The notes: generated by a model not told the origin, from the letters alone. DNA of 64,000 nucleotides from Clostridium mobile (GCF_018918285.1 NZ_JAHLQF010000001.1:186001-250000); one strand, 5' to 3'. Numbered from the stretch's first letter, positions 37,295-45,988 are shown. Made by a program: numbers and translations.

Positions 37295-37915
37295 TTATGC
37301 AACATTTTTAGCCTTTAGTAATATTCTACTTATTTTTTCAGTATCTAACTTCATTAACATAATCATAATGTCATCTATATCAACTAATTCTAAATTATTA
37401 ACCATTCTTTCTACTTCATATGCATTTTTATGAAATTGCCCTGTAGTAATGATAATTCCTTTAATAGCACCAAACATTTGAACTGATCCTAGTAACCTTT
37501 GGGCTATTTCTCTGCCTAAAGCTAAATTACCCTTAGAATATCTCTTACATTCAATAAATATATCTCCTGCATTAGTTTTTAAAATTACATCTCTTCCATA
37601 ATCATTACTATTTTGAGTTAAAACTACATTATATCCTTGTGCTTTATATAATTCTGCTACAAAGATTTCAAAACCTCTAGAACTTAGGCTATATAATATA
37701 TTATAAATATTATCTGTTGTGTAACCTATTTTCTTTAAAGCATTTATATTTCTTATTGTTTTAACTGTATGATGTGTTGATTTGTATATGTTCCTATATA
37801 TAAACTTGGCTATTCTAGATAATGTATAAAATAGATCAATAATAGTATCAAAAAATATTCTATCAGTTTTTGATAATGAAAATAAAGAATTTCTTCTATA
37901 TCTTCTACTCAACAT
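37295..37915 (-). CDS. Mrr-type restriction endonuclease-like protein
   Basis: This 206-aa protein has a C-terminal PD-(D/E)xK nuclease fold of the Mrr_cat type: FEIFVAELYKAQGYNVVLTQNSNDYGRDVIL (Asp near 135), then FIECKRY (Glu-x-Lys) and a Gln in QRLLGSVQMF. The first 70 residues are basic and aromatic with one helix pair. Mrr-like proteins cut modified DNA or act in repair. There is no methyltransferase or other restriction subunit beside it. The start is the ATG at 37913-37915 after GAGGTG. Confidence 0.8.
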   Translation of the reverse strand: MLSRRYRRNSLFSLSKTDRIFFDTIIDLFYTLSRIAKFIYRNIYKSTHHTVKTIRNINALKKIGYTTDNIYNILYSLSSRGFEIFVAELYKAQGYNVVLTQNSNDYGRDVILKTNAGDIFIECKRYSKGNLALGREIAQRLLGSVQMFGAIKGIIITTGQFHKNAYEVERMVNNLELVDIDDIMIMLMKLDTEKISRILLKAKNVA

Positions 37916-38007
37916 AATCACCTCAAAAATATTTTAAGCAAGATTTTAAAATAATATACACAATTGAGAATATATAACCATTAAAACCGTTGAGAAAATA
38001 CCCTTAT

Positions 38008-39360
38008 CTAAATCTTTATATTTTTACTTATCTCCATAAGTTTTTCTCTAGTATTCATTTCAGGATTCTCTAAAACAATATCTAATAAATAATTTAATAT
38101 ATCTCCTATTTGCTTACCTTGTTTAATGCCAATATTAATAAGGTCTTTGCCATTTATAGCTAAATCCTTTATAGTGAAGCATTCCTTCGTCTCAATAATT
38201 CTATTTAATTTTTCTTCAATATTAACTAATTTATCATATCTTTCTTTATAAAAGTCAAGGTTTTGAGCTTGCATATCTGCTATTTTTACTTTTAATAAAT
38301 CCCTGAAACTTTCTTCTCCTATTAAATTTAATAGCTTTTTTATAGATTTTGCTCCACTAATCTCTCTGTCATGATATTTTATCAAAGTAACAACTTTCTC
38401 TATTATCTTATTATCATACTTCATTCTTTTTAATATCTGTTCAGCTTTAATTGCAGATACTTCATTATGATTATAAAAATGGTCAATACCTTGTTCATCA
38501 GTGGTTTTGCACTCAAACTTTCCTATGTCATGCAGCAACATAGTCAATTTTAAATGTAATTTTGATTCTATATTAATTGCAGAATATATGGAATGATCAT
38601 AAACATCATAAATATGATATGGATTGTCTTGTTTTATTTCTGCGCAAACCTCTAATTCAGGCAATATGACTTTTAAAACTCCATGTTTATATAATCCAAA
38701 AAATATACTCATATTAGAAATTATAATCTTATTAAGTTCTTCTCTTATCCTTTCTATTGAGATATTTTTAAGATTCTCTTTTAATTCTAAAATTGCAGTT
38801 AATGTTTCTTCTTCAATGTTAAAACCTAATTGTCCTGCAAATCTATAGGCTCTCATAATCCTTAAGGCATCTTCAGAAAATCTATTATAAGGAATGCCAA
38901 CGCAACGTATAACTTTTCCTTTTAGATCGTATAATCCACTAAAATAATCTATCAAACCTTCTTTTGAATTGTAAGCCATTGCATTGATTGTAAAATCTCT
39001 GCGTGCTAAATCTTCTTTTAAGCTCCTAGTGAAACTAACATTATCAGGATGCCTTCCATCTGAGTAAATTCCGTCTATTCTATAGGTGGTTATTTCAAAA
39101 TTTTCATCATTTATTACAACTGTTACTGTTCCATGCTTTAATCCTGTTTCTATGACTTTGTACCCTAGGCTTCTAAATATATCTATAACCTCTTTAGGTA
39201 AAGCATTAGTGGTTATATCCCAATCATTTGGTGTTTTATCTAATAAACTATCTCTTACACATCCGCCTACTACATATGCCTCATATTTAAATTCATGCAA
39301 AATATCTACAGTGTATTGAACCCATTTAGGTATATGTATTTCTATATTCTTATAAATCAT
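38008..39360 (-). CDS. cca: CCA tRNA nucleotidyltransferase with HD domain
   Basis: This 450-aa class II enzyme has YVVGGCVRDSLL (residues 30-41), catalytic DWDI (near 47-50), the RRDFTINAMAY motif (near 112), EDALRIMRAYRFAGQLGF and a C-terminal HD phosphohydrolase domain (LLHDIGKFE). It adds or repairs the 3' CCA of tRNA. Its intact catalytic head contrasts with the decayed paralogue at 26036-26985. It marks the housekeeping side of the accessory island that follows upstream. Confidence 0.92.
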   Translation of the reverse strand: MIYKNIEIHIPKWVQYTVDILHEFKYEAYVVGGCVRDSLLDKTPNDWDITTNALPKEVIDIFRSLGYKVIETGLKHGTVTVVINDENFEITTYRIDGIYSDGRHPDNVSFTRSLKEDLARRDFTINAMAYNSKEGLIDYFSGLYDLKGKVIRCVGIPYNRFSEDALRIMRAYRFAGQLGFNIEEETLTAILELKENLKNISIERIREELNKIIISNMSIFFGLYKHGVLKVILPELEVCAEIKQDNPYHIYDVYDHSIYSAINIESKLHLKLTMLLHDIGKFECKTTDEQGIDHFYNHNEVSAIKAEQILKRMKYDNKIIEKVVTLIKYHDREISGAKSIKKLLNLIGEESFRDLLKVKIADMQAQNLDFYKERYDKLVNIEEKLNRIIETKECFTIKDLAINGKDLINIGIKQGKQIGDILNYLLDIVLENPEMNTREKLMEISKNIKI

Positions 39361-39494
39361 TTAAAATCACCTTCTTATTAATTTCTATAATCAAATCATT
39401 TATTTTACACACATCCCATTTTTAACAACCTAATTAAATGCATAGAGTGCTTTAGTAAATGTAATTCGTCTTTTTATTATTTCTATATATTGTA

Positions 39495-39545
39495 ATATAA
39501 CTCAAAAGCGACGTAAATTGAGTTTTACATCGCTTAATAAGAAAA
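39495..39545. repeat. Island boundary repeat copy 1 (subtype ACGTAA)
   Basis: AACTCAAAAGCGACGTAA pairs with TTACATCGCTT to give a 12-bp imperfect hairpin. The copy at 40906-40955 matches it closely and is also similar upstream. It sits between the acetyltransferase stop and cca, at one end of the island. Confidence 0.75.
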
Positions 39546-39577
39546 TTGTGTATTACCTTATTTATTATAAATAAACT

Positions 39578-40096
39578 TTACAATATGAATTTCATTAAAT
39601 TATCTGTCTGCTCATCTTCACCCAATTTGAAAATATGTGTATCAAATTTTTCAAATCCTTGCTTTTCATAAAATTTTATCGCATTTATGTTGTTTTCCCA
39701 TACACCTAACCAAATATAATTTAGATTGTTATCTCTTCCAATTTCTACAGATTTTTGTATTAACCTTTTACCGATATGCTTACTTTTATATTCTTGTAAT
39801 ACATAAATTCTTTGAACTTCTAATGTGTTATCATGCCCTGTCTCTGTTTGTGCTTTGTCAAAATTAAGTTTCATATATGAAACTACTTCTTCATTATTTT
39901 CGATTATATAAAATCTTGAACCATTATTTTTGATTTCACTCTCTAACCGTTCATAAGAAAAATTTTCTTTTAAATAATTTTCCATATCTTCTTTTGTATT
40001 CTCATTAGAAAATGTTTCATAGAATGTTTTCTCACTTATGTATTTAATTTTTTCTATATCTTCTAAACTACATTCTTTAATTAAAAAATTTTCCAT
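39578..40096 (-). CDS. GNAT family N-acetyltransferase (PaiA-like)
   Basis: This 172-aa protein has the GNAT acetyl-CoA-binding motif A (VQRIYVLQEYKSKHIGKRLIQ, near 95) and motif B (YIWLGVWENNINAIKFYEKQGFEK). The C-terminal FKLGEDEQTDNLM resembles PaiA-type polyamine acetyltransferases. The start is the ATG at 40094-40096, nine bases after GAGG. It is the last gene of the island on the cca side and is followed by a copy of the boundary repeat. Confidence 0.85.
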   Translation of the reverse strand: MENFLIKECSLEDIEKIKYISEKTFYETFSNENTKEDMENYLKENFSYERLESEIKNNGSRFYIIENNEEVVSYMKLNFDKAQTETGHDNTLEVQRIYVLQEYKSKHIGKRLIQKSVEIGRDNNLNYIWLGVWENNINAIKFYEKQGFEKFDTHIFKLGEDEQTDNLMKFIL

Positions 40097-40348
40097 AAAT
40101 TTCATTCCTCAACTATATCTACATTTTAAATTTATTATATAATAAAATATAGAAATTTGCTATTATATAATTTAATGAGCCGTAATATCTTACATTTATC
40201 TTAGTAACTTAAATAATTTTCAATTTTTTATATCATCATTCTAAAAATACTATACACTAACAATATGGTAAAAATAAGAAATTGCATCACCCAAAAGAAT
40301 ATAAACATATAATAAGAGCCGTCAATCACGACGACTCAATAAGCTTAT

Positions 40349-40696
40349 TTAATCTATAGGATCTTCAATTAGAGTAGCAAAAGTAAATTGATGTACATGC
40401 CCTCTATCAAGGGTAGTCGTACCATTAACAAAGTGGACATGCTTACCACCACCAACTGGTATAGCTGGTCCAGTTCTAGCTCCAACTTCATGTAGATGGC
40501 CTACAGCAAAATCTGAATTTCCTAATAACTGATGAACATGGCTATTGCCACTTGGTATGGCCTCGCTAGTAACTCCAGCAAAACGATGATTATGAGGTAT
40601 TTCTTCAAAAATTGTAGTGCTGCCTAAATATTCGTGTACGTGAGTTTGACAGCTTTGCTCCTCTTCTCTTTTGCAATCAAAAACTTCATCAGGCAC
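40349..40696 (-). CDS. YmaF-family His-rich protein
   Basis: This 115-aa protein has four spaced His motifs: THVHEYLGST, PHNHRFAGVTSEAIP, GNSHVHQLLGN and HVHFVNGTT. These fit the YmaF family of small soluble proteins of unknown function, possibly metal binding. The start is the GTG at 40694-40696 with GGGAGGG six bases before. The reading frame continues upstream to 40816, but those 40 codons have no ribosome site and do not resemble the family. Confidence 0.75.
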   Translation of the reverse strand: MPDEVFDCKREEEQSCQTHVHEYLGSTTIFEEIPHNHRFAGVTSEAIPSGNSHVHQLLGNSDFAVGHLHEVGARTGPAIPVGGGKHVHFVNGTTTLDRGHVHQFTFATLIEDPID

Positions 40697-40905
40697 AGCA
40701 ATCCCTCCCTTTGAAATAGACAAATCAAATGATCGTCGTATTTTATAATATGAACAAGCATTTAAAGGGTTACTATACACATAGAATTCTTTAAAGATGG
40801 GTAATGAAATTTTCATTAATAAAATTAAAATAAAAAACTCCCTAATCTTTCTTTCTAGGAGCTAAGCTTTATATTTCGTTATTTCCATTTTTTCATATTC
40901 GTAAT

Positions 40906-40957
40906 ACAACTCAAAAACGATGTGAGTTCAATCTTACATCGCTTAATAATAAAAATG
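40906..40957. repeat. Island boundary repeat copy 2 (subtype ACGTAA)
   Basis: AACTCAAAAACGATGTGAG with TTACATCGCTTAATAAT has the same layout as the copies near 39500 and 44080. It lies between the 40976 gene and the YmaF-like gene. Confidence 0.75.
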
Positions 40958-40975
40958 CCAAATAACATGTAGAAA

Positions 40976-41326
40976 TTACTTAATAAATTTATAGAAACAA
41001 TCATGTTCGTTATAGTAATTTAAATTTATGATATAATCCGCTACTGTAGGATTCTTCAATTGGAACTGTGTATTTGTAATAATATCGCTTACAACCTGTC
41101 CAGAAAAAAACCATTGTAAATCATATTTGTGGGCGAAAACAGGATAAATCTCGGTATCTGCTTCTTCATCAACCCCGAGATGGTTATCTAAATAAACAAT
41201 TGTATTCTCGTCAAATTTTTCTACATCTTTCTCAACATATAAAGCATGCATATCTAATAAATCTTTATTTACCATTAAAAGTTCCTCAATCTTTATAGCA
41301 GTTCTCATACATCTTTCATCTTCCAT
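40976..41326 (-). CDS. Small acidic protein, immunity-like, unrecognised
   Basis: This 116-aa soluble acidic protein has a good ribosome site (AAAGGAAG, then ATG). It has no signal peptide or membrane segment and contains IVYLDNHLGVDEEADTEIYPVF. I do not recognise a family with confidence. Composition and size resemble immunity proteins of contact-dependent or polymorphic toxins, as do its neighbours, but no toxin is in the window. Confidence 0.6.
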   Translation of the reverse strand: MEDERCMRTAIKIEELLMVNKDLLDMHALYVEKDVEKFDENTIVYLDNHLGVDEEADTEIYPVFAHKYDLQWFFSGQVVSDIITNTQFQLKNPTVADYIINLNYYNEHDCFYKFIK

Positions 41327-41412
41327 CTCAAACTTCCTTTCATTTTAAATAAGTAATCTTTACTTTGCAGTATTCTACTGTTCTGAACAATTTATAAACA
41401 TTATTAAATAAA

Positions 41413-41931
41413 TTATAATCTATTATATTTTTCCAAATCCTCAATGATTTCCTGTGCAAGTTCCCTTAATTCCGAATCTTCTTCCTTCTTCTGAAATTCT
41501 CTAATTATATTTATAACTTTATTGCTGTTAATTTGTGATAAGGCTGTTAAAGAGGCATATTTAATATCAAAATCTTCCTCACTTAAGAGGTCAACTAATG
41601 GTTCAATCAATTCTATTGATGGAAAAAGTGCTGCAATTTGAGTGTTCCAATATCTTACACTTCTCAAATCACTTTTCAATGCTGTACTTAAGTGTGGAAT
41701 AACCTCACTATCATCAAATTTTCTGATAACATCCTCGATTAGTTGATAAACTCCAAAACCATCTCTTTCACCAAATGAATTTAAAAACAAAGGTACACAT
41801 TCGGGAACTCTATTAAATAAGAATATCTTCATAACTTCATTATATCTATCTATTGTTTCTTTATCTAAATCCTTATCAGAAGGCATTGGTTGGTGATTTT
41901 TTAAGAACTTTAATGCTTCATCAATATTCAT
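41413..41931 (-). CDS. HEAT-repeat protein, possible immunity protein
   Basis: This 172-aa all-helical protein has HEAT-like repeats from about residue 65 (EVIPHLSTALKSDLRSVRYWNTQIAALFPSIELIEPLVDLLSEEDFDIKYASLTALSQI). HEAT-repeat proteins of this size are common immunity or scaffold proteins. It starts 16 nt after the gene at 41948-42313, so they form a two-gene unit. Confidence 0.7.
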   Translation of the reverse strand: MNIDEALKFLKNHQPMPSDKDLDKETIDRYNEVMKIFLFNRVPECVPLFLNSFGERDGFGVYQLIEDVIRKFDDSEVIPHLSTALKSDLRSVRYWNTQIAALFPSIELIEPLVDLLSEEDFDIKYASLTALSQINSNKVINIIREFQKKEEDSELRELAQEIIEDLEKYNRL

Positions 41932-41947
41932 AAAAGGTATCCCTTTC

Positions 41948-42313
41948 TTATTTAGGGTCTTTCTCCCTTTTTATAGATTCTTTGTTTTGGAAATACCACT
42001 CCATAACATGGTCAGTTACTCTGTCGTATAAATCATCCTTTACATAGGGGTTTTCATACCCCCTAATTCTGTTTAAGTCATTTTTTATTTCAGTCAAAAC
42101 TTCATCACTATACTTTCCCCAACTACTAAGTGTATTCCATATATATTCGCAAAACATTTCAAACCTGTCATCCCAATTTATATTTCCGTTATCTTGTGCT
42201 TCATATCTAAGTTTTTCTATCGCCCTCAGTAAATCACCCTGAACTGTATCTGCTTGACCACTTTTAGGTACATAATTATTCCAAATAAATTTTGCTTGTT
42301 CAAAGTATTTTAT
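41948..42313 (-). CDS. Unrecognised protein with probable ATA start codon
   Basis: The frame is open from a stop at 42316 and reads (I)KYFEQAKFIWNNYVPKSGQ, then LLRAIEKLRYEAQDNGNINWDDRFEMFCEYIW, ending KREKDPK (121 codons). An AAAGGAG (42322-42328) lies eight bases before ATA (42311-42313). The first in-frame ATG at 42157 has no ribosome site and would lose 52 residues of apparently coding sequence. Either ATA starts translation or an ATG has mutated. It is coupled to the HEAT-repeat gene and is immunity-like by size and context. Confidence 0.6.
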   Translation of the reverse strand: MKYFEQAKFIWNNYVPKSGQADTVQGDLLRAIEKLRYEAQDNGNINWDDRFEMFCEYIWNTLSSWGKYSDEVLTEIKNDLNRIRGYENPYVKDDLYDRVTDHVMEWYFQNKESIKREKDPK

Positions 42314-42399
42314 CTAAACTACTCCTTTGTTATTAGGTCAACATAGTTTACTATTACACCCTTTTAGGAGATTAGGAACTAATCAGAATAGCAATTTAA

Positions 42400-42822
42400 T
42401 TACCCATTCAACCTTATGTCCCATATGTTCTCTTTGTCAAACTCTATTTCTAAAGCGTGGTCCAAGTATATTCTGTCACCACAATAGATTGTTGCACCAT
42501 AATCATATTTATTATTGAATGTAATGTCTACTCTATATACTTCGATATCACCAAACCATGTTTCATACACTTTTTCACCAAGTTTATTTTCATAATATGA
42601 CTTTAACACAGTTTCACAGGTACTAAACCAGTCTATGTAATATATTATATGATTTATTACCGATTCTAATTGAATACTATTGGCGACATATATATAGACT
42701 TCTTCTAAATCTCCATCCTTGATTAAATGGTTAAAGATTCTTATACTTGTATTTAAATTATAGCATATATACCTACTGTCACTCTCTTCATCATTCATAA
42801 TGAAGTTGCTTATTTCAATCAT
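42400..42822 (-). CDS. Unrecognised small acidic protein, immunity-like
   Basis: This 140-aa soluble protein has a good ribosome site (GAAGGGAAG) and mixed alpha/beta character, ending IYLDHALEIEFDKENIWDIRLNG. I do not recognise a family. Size, acidity and location among similar genes suggest an immunity or other defence-related cassette product, but this is inference. Confidence 0.6.
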   Translation of the reverse strand: MIEISNFIMNDEESDSRYICYNLNTSIRIFNHLIKDGDLEEVYIYVANSIQLESVINHIIYYIDWFSTCETVLKSYYENKLGEKVYETWFGDIEVYRVDITFNNKYDYGATIYCGDRIYLDHALEIEFDKENIWDIRLNG

Positions 42823-42953
42823 GGTTAACTTCCCTTCTTAACAAAAACTAGTTCGTCATATCCTACAGAATTGTCTCAATCCTTATTAGGAAATATTATA
42901 GCAAATATTATACTAATATGAAATAAAGAGTTTGGTATTAAATATATTAAAGA

Positions 42954-43000
42954 ATATAACTTAAAAGCGAACCAATATTACTTAGTTCGCTTTCGCTTTA
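42954..43000. repeat. Island boundary repeat copy 5 (subtype GAACC)
   Basis: AACTTAAAAGCGAACCAAT pairs partly with TTAGTTCGCTTT, the same design as the copy at 44828-44870. It sits about 100 bp past the stop of the 43105 membrane-protein gene. Confidence 0.7.
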
Positions 43001-43104
43001 TTTTACTAATTTTAATTTTTCAATAGTAATTTAATTATTCTACAGCATTTAAATCACAATAAAATAATAATCTTTAACTAATCTATTCTAATAACATTTA
43101 GTTC

Positions 43105-43551
43105 CTAAATATTATTAGAATTAAATTTTTTTGTTACTTTGTCAAAAACATAAATACAGAATACTGCATATAGTGATGAAAATAGAAATATTAATAAAAC
43201 AAATCCATACTGCCATGGTTTCAAATTTAGTCTACTCTTAAGAAATTGAGGTACTGTTTTCATTTGTGCTATTCTTAAAATTATTATATATACACCTATT
43301 TGCAAATGATAGGCTATTTTTTTTAATTTAGTTGTTTTTACCCTACTTTTAATAAATTCTGTTATTAATAAATAGATTATTGTAGATATTAATATCACAT
43401 AACTTACATAATAAAAATAAATTGAACTTTCAGATGTAAGGCGTAAATCATTCAAATGAAATGGAATTATAAAATATTTATTTACATTATGAAATATTGC
43501 AAGACCTATACATATTAAGATAACAATTAACAAATAAAATTTTCTTTTCAT
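43105..43551 (-). CDS. Four-helix membrane protein, unrecognised
   Basis: This 148-aa protein has four hydrophobic segments (residues about 6-24, 38-58, 78-98, 118-138) with basic loops (KSRVKTTKLKK). No family is recognised. The start is the ATG at 43549-43551 after AGAGGTG. It is an island gene of unknown role. Confidence 0.6.
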   Translation of the reverse strand: MKRKFYLLIVILICIGLAIFHNVNKYFIIPFHLNDLRLTSESSIYFYYVSYVILISTIIYLLITEFIKSRVKTTKLKKIAYHLQIGVYIIILRIAQMKTVPQFLKSRLNLKPWQYGFVLLIFLFSSLYAVFCIYVFDKVTKKFNSNNI

Positions 43552-43831
43552 ATCATAAGTCACCTCTTCAACTTCAGCAATATTATTTATATTTTAACAT
43601 ATCGTTATTTTTTTCTCCATATTTTTTCATATTTTGTATACATTTTAATATTATGTTTTAAATGTATATATAAGTTGATATAGTAAGTATTCAACATTAA
43701 TAGATTAAATTCCTCTAATTTTAAATGTAAAACTAAATACAATTATAAATTAATAAAAAATCTAAAAAACAAAAGATGTGATTTCCTTAAAGCACATCTT
43801 AAAATATTAGATTAGTGAATATAATATTAAT
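43552..43831. other. AT-rich gap with no recognised feature
   Basis: This is 280 bp of very AT-rich DNA between two island genes. I see no open frame with a ribosome site, no repeat copy and no clear terminator. Confidence 0.4.
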
Positions 43832-44074
43832 TTATTCATACTTAGATAAAAATTCCCATAGAGCTTGTGAAATAATATCTTGTTGCTTTAACTCTTTATG
43901 ACTATCTACAAAGGCGTTAAATCGATTTAAAACCTCATTATATACTTTTATATTTTTAACTTTAAGTTCCCCATCAAAATTTCTTATTTTTAATTCCTGA
44001 ATCTCTATAATATTTTCTCTTAACTTTTCTTTTTCAATTAAATTTTTTAAATCATCCTTTAACTCAAAAACCAT
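43832..44074 (-). CDS. Small RHH/plasmid-type protein, start embedded in repeat
   Basis: This 80-aa charged protein has a coiled-coil-like N-terminus and a C-terminal KVYNEVLNRFNAFVDSHKELKQQDIISQALWEFLSKY that resembles ribbon-helix-helix proteins of mobile elements. The first codons (MVFELKDD) are encoded by the boundary repeat itself, with no clear ribosome site. It may be a 5'-truncated gene joined to the repeat by recombination. Confidence 0.5.
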   Translation of the reverse strand: MVFELKDDLKNLIEKEKLRENIIEIQELKIRNFDGELKVKNIKVYNEVLNRFNAFVDSHKELKQQDIISQALWEFLSKYE

Positions 44075-44110
44075 GTAAGTTCAACCTTACATCGCTTAAT
44101 AAGAAGAATG
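44059..44110. repeat. Island boundary repeat copy 3 (subtype ACGTAA)
   Basis: AACTCAAAAACCATGTAAG with TTACATCGCTTAATAAG follows the stop of the 44122 gene and supplies the first codons of the next open frame. Confidence 0.75.
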
Positions 44111-44121
44111 TTCATCAAACA

Positions 44122-44511
44122 CTATTGATTTTGCTTTACATTTTCATGTCTTTGTTTAGAAATAAAATCCAAAACGATACCAATCAGAATTAAGAAAATG
44201 AAAACAGTTCCCCATATTATCCAAGCATTATTTGTTCTCCCTCCACCTGGGTCTACACCATCAGTATTAAATATCATAGCAAGAATAAATCCACCCATAT
44301 ACCCTATAATAGTGGCTACTGGGATTATTCGATTTCCAAATATAGTAGCGATAACTATTATAGTAATACTTAATATAGCCAATAGATTTGGCCACTGTTT
44401 CATACCATGCATTTCAAAAAAAGAAAATCTGCATAGCCAATATGAGATACCAAGTAGTCCAATCATACTAATTCCCAACAGAATTTTGTTTTTTATATCC
44501 ATTGGTTTCAA
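44122..44511 (-). CDS. Four-helix membrane protein, unrecognised
   Basis: This 129-aa protein has four predicted membrane segments (ILLGISMIGLLGISYWL; LLAILSITIIVIATIFG; TIIGYMGGFILAMIF; IIWGTVFIFLILIGIVLDFI) and a charged tail. The start is the TTG at 44509-44511, supported by AGGAGGT eight bases before; the in-frame ATG three codons later is too far from it. No family assigned. Confidence 0.65.
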   Translation of the reverse strand: MKPMDIKNKILLGISMIGLLGISYWLCRFSFFEMHGMKQWPNLLAILSITIIVIATIFGNRIIPVATIIGYMGGFILAMIFNTDGVDPGGGRTNNAWIIWGTVFIFLILIGIVLDFISKQRHENVKQNQ

Positions 44512-44647
44512 CTATATCGACCTCCTATTTTATAAACAATCTTTATTTCACGTTTTATTACTATTATGCTACTACATTAACCTATTGTGCTAATTATTTT
44601 AACTGACACAATAGATTAAATAAATCAACTATTGCTTAAAATTAAAT

Positions 44648-44833
44648 TTATTTTAGAGGTGTATATTCATAATATTCACTAAAGGATTTTTGGGTCATAA
44701 CTCCTACTTCTCCATTTGATTTTATTACCTTATATTTTTGTCCCGAAGAAAATACACCTGATATATCTTCTAATGTATAGTTAATAGAGAATAAATTACT
44801 AGTTTTAAGTTTGTCTGTAAAAGTTTTACTCAA
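44648..44833 (-). CDS. Gene fragment abutting a repeat copy
   Basis: The 61-codon frame begins with a TTG inside the boundary repeat and encodes a stretch ending GQKYKVIKSNGEVGVMTQKSFSEYYEYTPLK. There is no ribosome site. It is best read as the 3' remnant of a larger gene whose 5' part was lost at the repeat. Confidence 0.4.
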   Translation of the reverse strand: MSKTFTDKLKTSNLFSINYTLEDISGVFSSGQKYKVIKSNGEVGVMTQKSFSEYYEYTPLK

Positions 44834-44872
44834 AAGCGAACCAATTAGTATTAGTTCGCTTTTAATCTTCTT
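44827..44872. repeat. Island boundary repeat copy 4 (subtype GAACC)
   Basis: ACTCAAAAGCGAACCAAT pairs with TTAGTTCGCTTTT. It follows the 44890 gene and abuts the truncated 44648 frame. Confidence 0.7.
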
Positions 44873-44889
44873 CTATTTAATTGCATATG

Positions 44890-45072
44890 TTACTTTATAT
44901 ATTTCTTTATCCATATGGATGAACTTATTATTGTAGCACAGATAATTGATGTACATAATATTACAGCATTTAATGCATCTAGTCTCAACCAGTTTATAAT
45001 TAATGCTATTGGGAAAAGGAAAATAAAAAATGTTATGAAAAAACATATTAAATATTCGATAAAATTATTCAT
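44890..45072 (-). CDS. Two-helix small membrane protein
   Basis: This 60-aa protein has two hydrophobic segments (LICFFITFFIFLFPIALII and AVILCTSIICATIISSSIWI). A purine-rich GGGGATGAGGG ribosome site precedes the ATG. No family is recognised. It lies next to the truncated integrase and is followed by a repeat copy. Confidence 0.5.
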   Translation of the reverse strand: MNNFIEYLICFFITFFIFLFPIALIINWLRLDALNAVILCTSIICATIISSSIWIKKYIK

Positions 45073-45281
45073 ACCCTCATCCCCTTTTTAATATTTTAGT
45101 ACAAACTTATTTATTACTTATATTATTCCATATAATGTAATAAGTCAAGTGTATTAGGAATTATCTAATATGCAATGATAATAAGTCTATGCTGTAACAT
45201 TTACAACTTCTGTTACTACTTCCTTTAGGTTACTTAATGCTGGCTACTTGTTCTAATTTATAAGTACCTACCATTATTAAA

Positions 45282-45830
45282 CTAACCCATACATAATGTT
45301 TCTCCTATTCTCATCCCGGTATCCATTAATAGATGAAAGATACAATAATCTCTATGTCCATGAAACGTTGTCGTATCTATTGATCTAATAAGCTTTTTGA
45401 AGTCTTCATCTGTAATGTCTTCCTTTGGTCTTCTAGCAGCTTTAAACTGCCTTATTCTTGCTGTAGGACTTATTTTAATGTACTTACTCTCCAAGCAGAA
45501 GTTAAAAAATACTTTTATATTTCTAATATAATTATTTACAGTAGATATAGAAACTTTTTTATTATAATCTTTTCTTCGATGTGGAGTATTAATTTTTAAA
45601 GTACTTTCATCTGTTGTAACTGTATACTTACCTCTCTCCTTAATATAGTTAATATACTCTCGTAATATTTTCTCAGTTACTTTTGTTACATCTGTTATTT
45701 GTAACTCCTCTTCTAAATACTTAGAAAATAATCTTAAAGCTTGCTCATAACTCATCATAGTTTTTTTAGATAAATTTTTAGATTCACAATAAATCATAAA
45801 CTCATCAATTAAAAAATTAAATTTTTTCAT
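45282..45830 (-). pseudogene. Tyrosine recombinase truncated after the first catalytic Arg
   Basis: The 182 codons encode a complete SAM-like core-binding domain (FLIDEFMIYCESKNLSKKTMMSYEQALRLF, then VSISTVNNYIRNIKVFFNFCLESKYI) and the first part of the catalytic domain to DTGMRIGETLCMG, where a stop follows. The catalytic Lys, HxxR, His/Trp and Tyr are missing, so it cannot recombine DNA as it stands. It is transcribed into the island from the spo0A side and is bracketed by related AATTTATA..TAAGTACCT sequences (45254-45269 and 45891-45909). It is a remnant of the element that built the island, or a degenerate cassette integrase. Confidence 0.75.
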
Positions 45831-45924
45831 AAAAAATAGACCTCCTCCATTGTCCTATAAACGGAGAAAGTCTATTGCTATTTTTTTAGAAATTTATACA
45901 TAAGTACCTGCGATTAGCCACATT

Positions 45925-45942
45925 TTCAGTTCGCTTTTCATA
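45925..45942. repeat. Partial boundary repeat copy 6 near spo0A
   Basis: CAGTTCGCTTTTCATA matches the right arm of the GAACC subtype (TTAGTTCGCTTTTAAT). It lies between the truncated integrase and spo0A, marking the other end of the island. Confidence 0.45.
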
Positions 45943-45988
45943 CCGTTGGTTGCATTGAAATTCTGCTAACCCATTGATTTTACTAGAT

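Noticed and set aside
40697-40816. N-terminal extension of the YmaF-like protein
   Set aside because: The 40 codons before the GTG at 40696 have no ribosome site, while that GTG has a strong one at the right distance and the family similarity starts there.
39495-44872. Classical integron attC sites or a CRISPR array
   Set aside because: The repeats are hundreds of bases to kilobases apart with genes between them, so not CRISPR, and they lack the RYYYAAC/GTTRRRY core pair of IntI attC sites.
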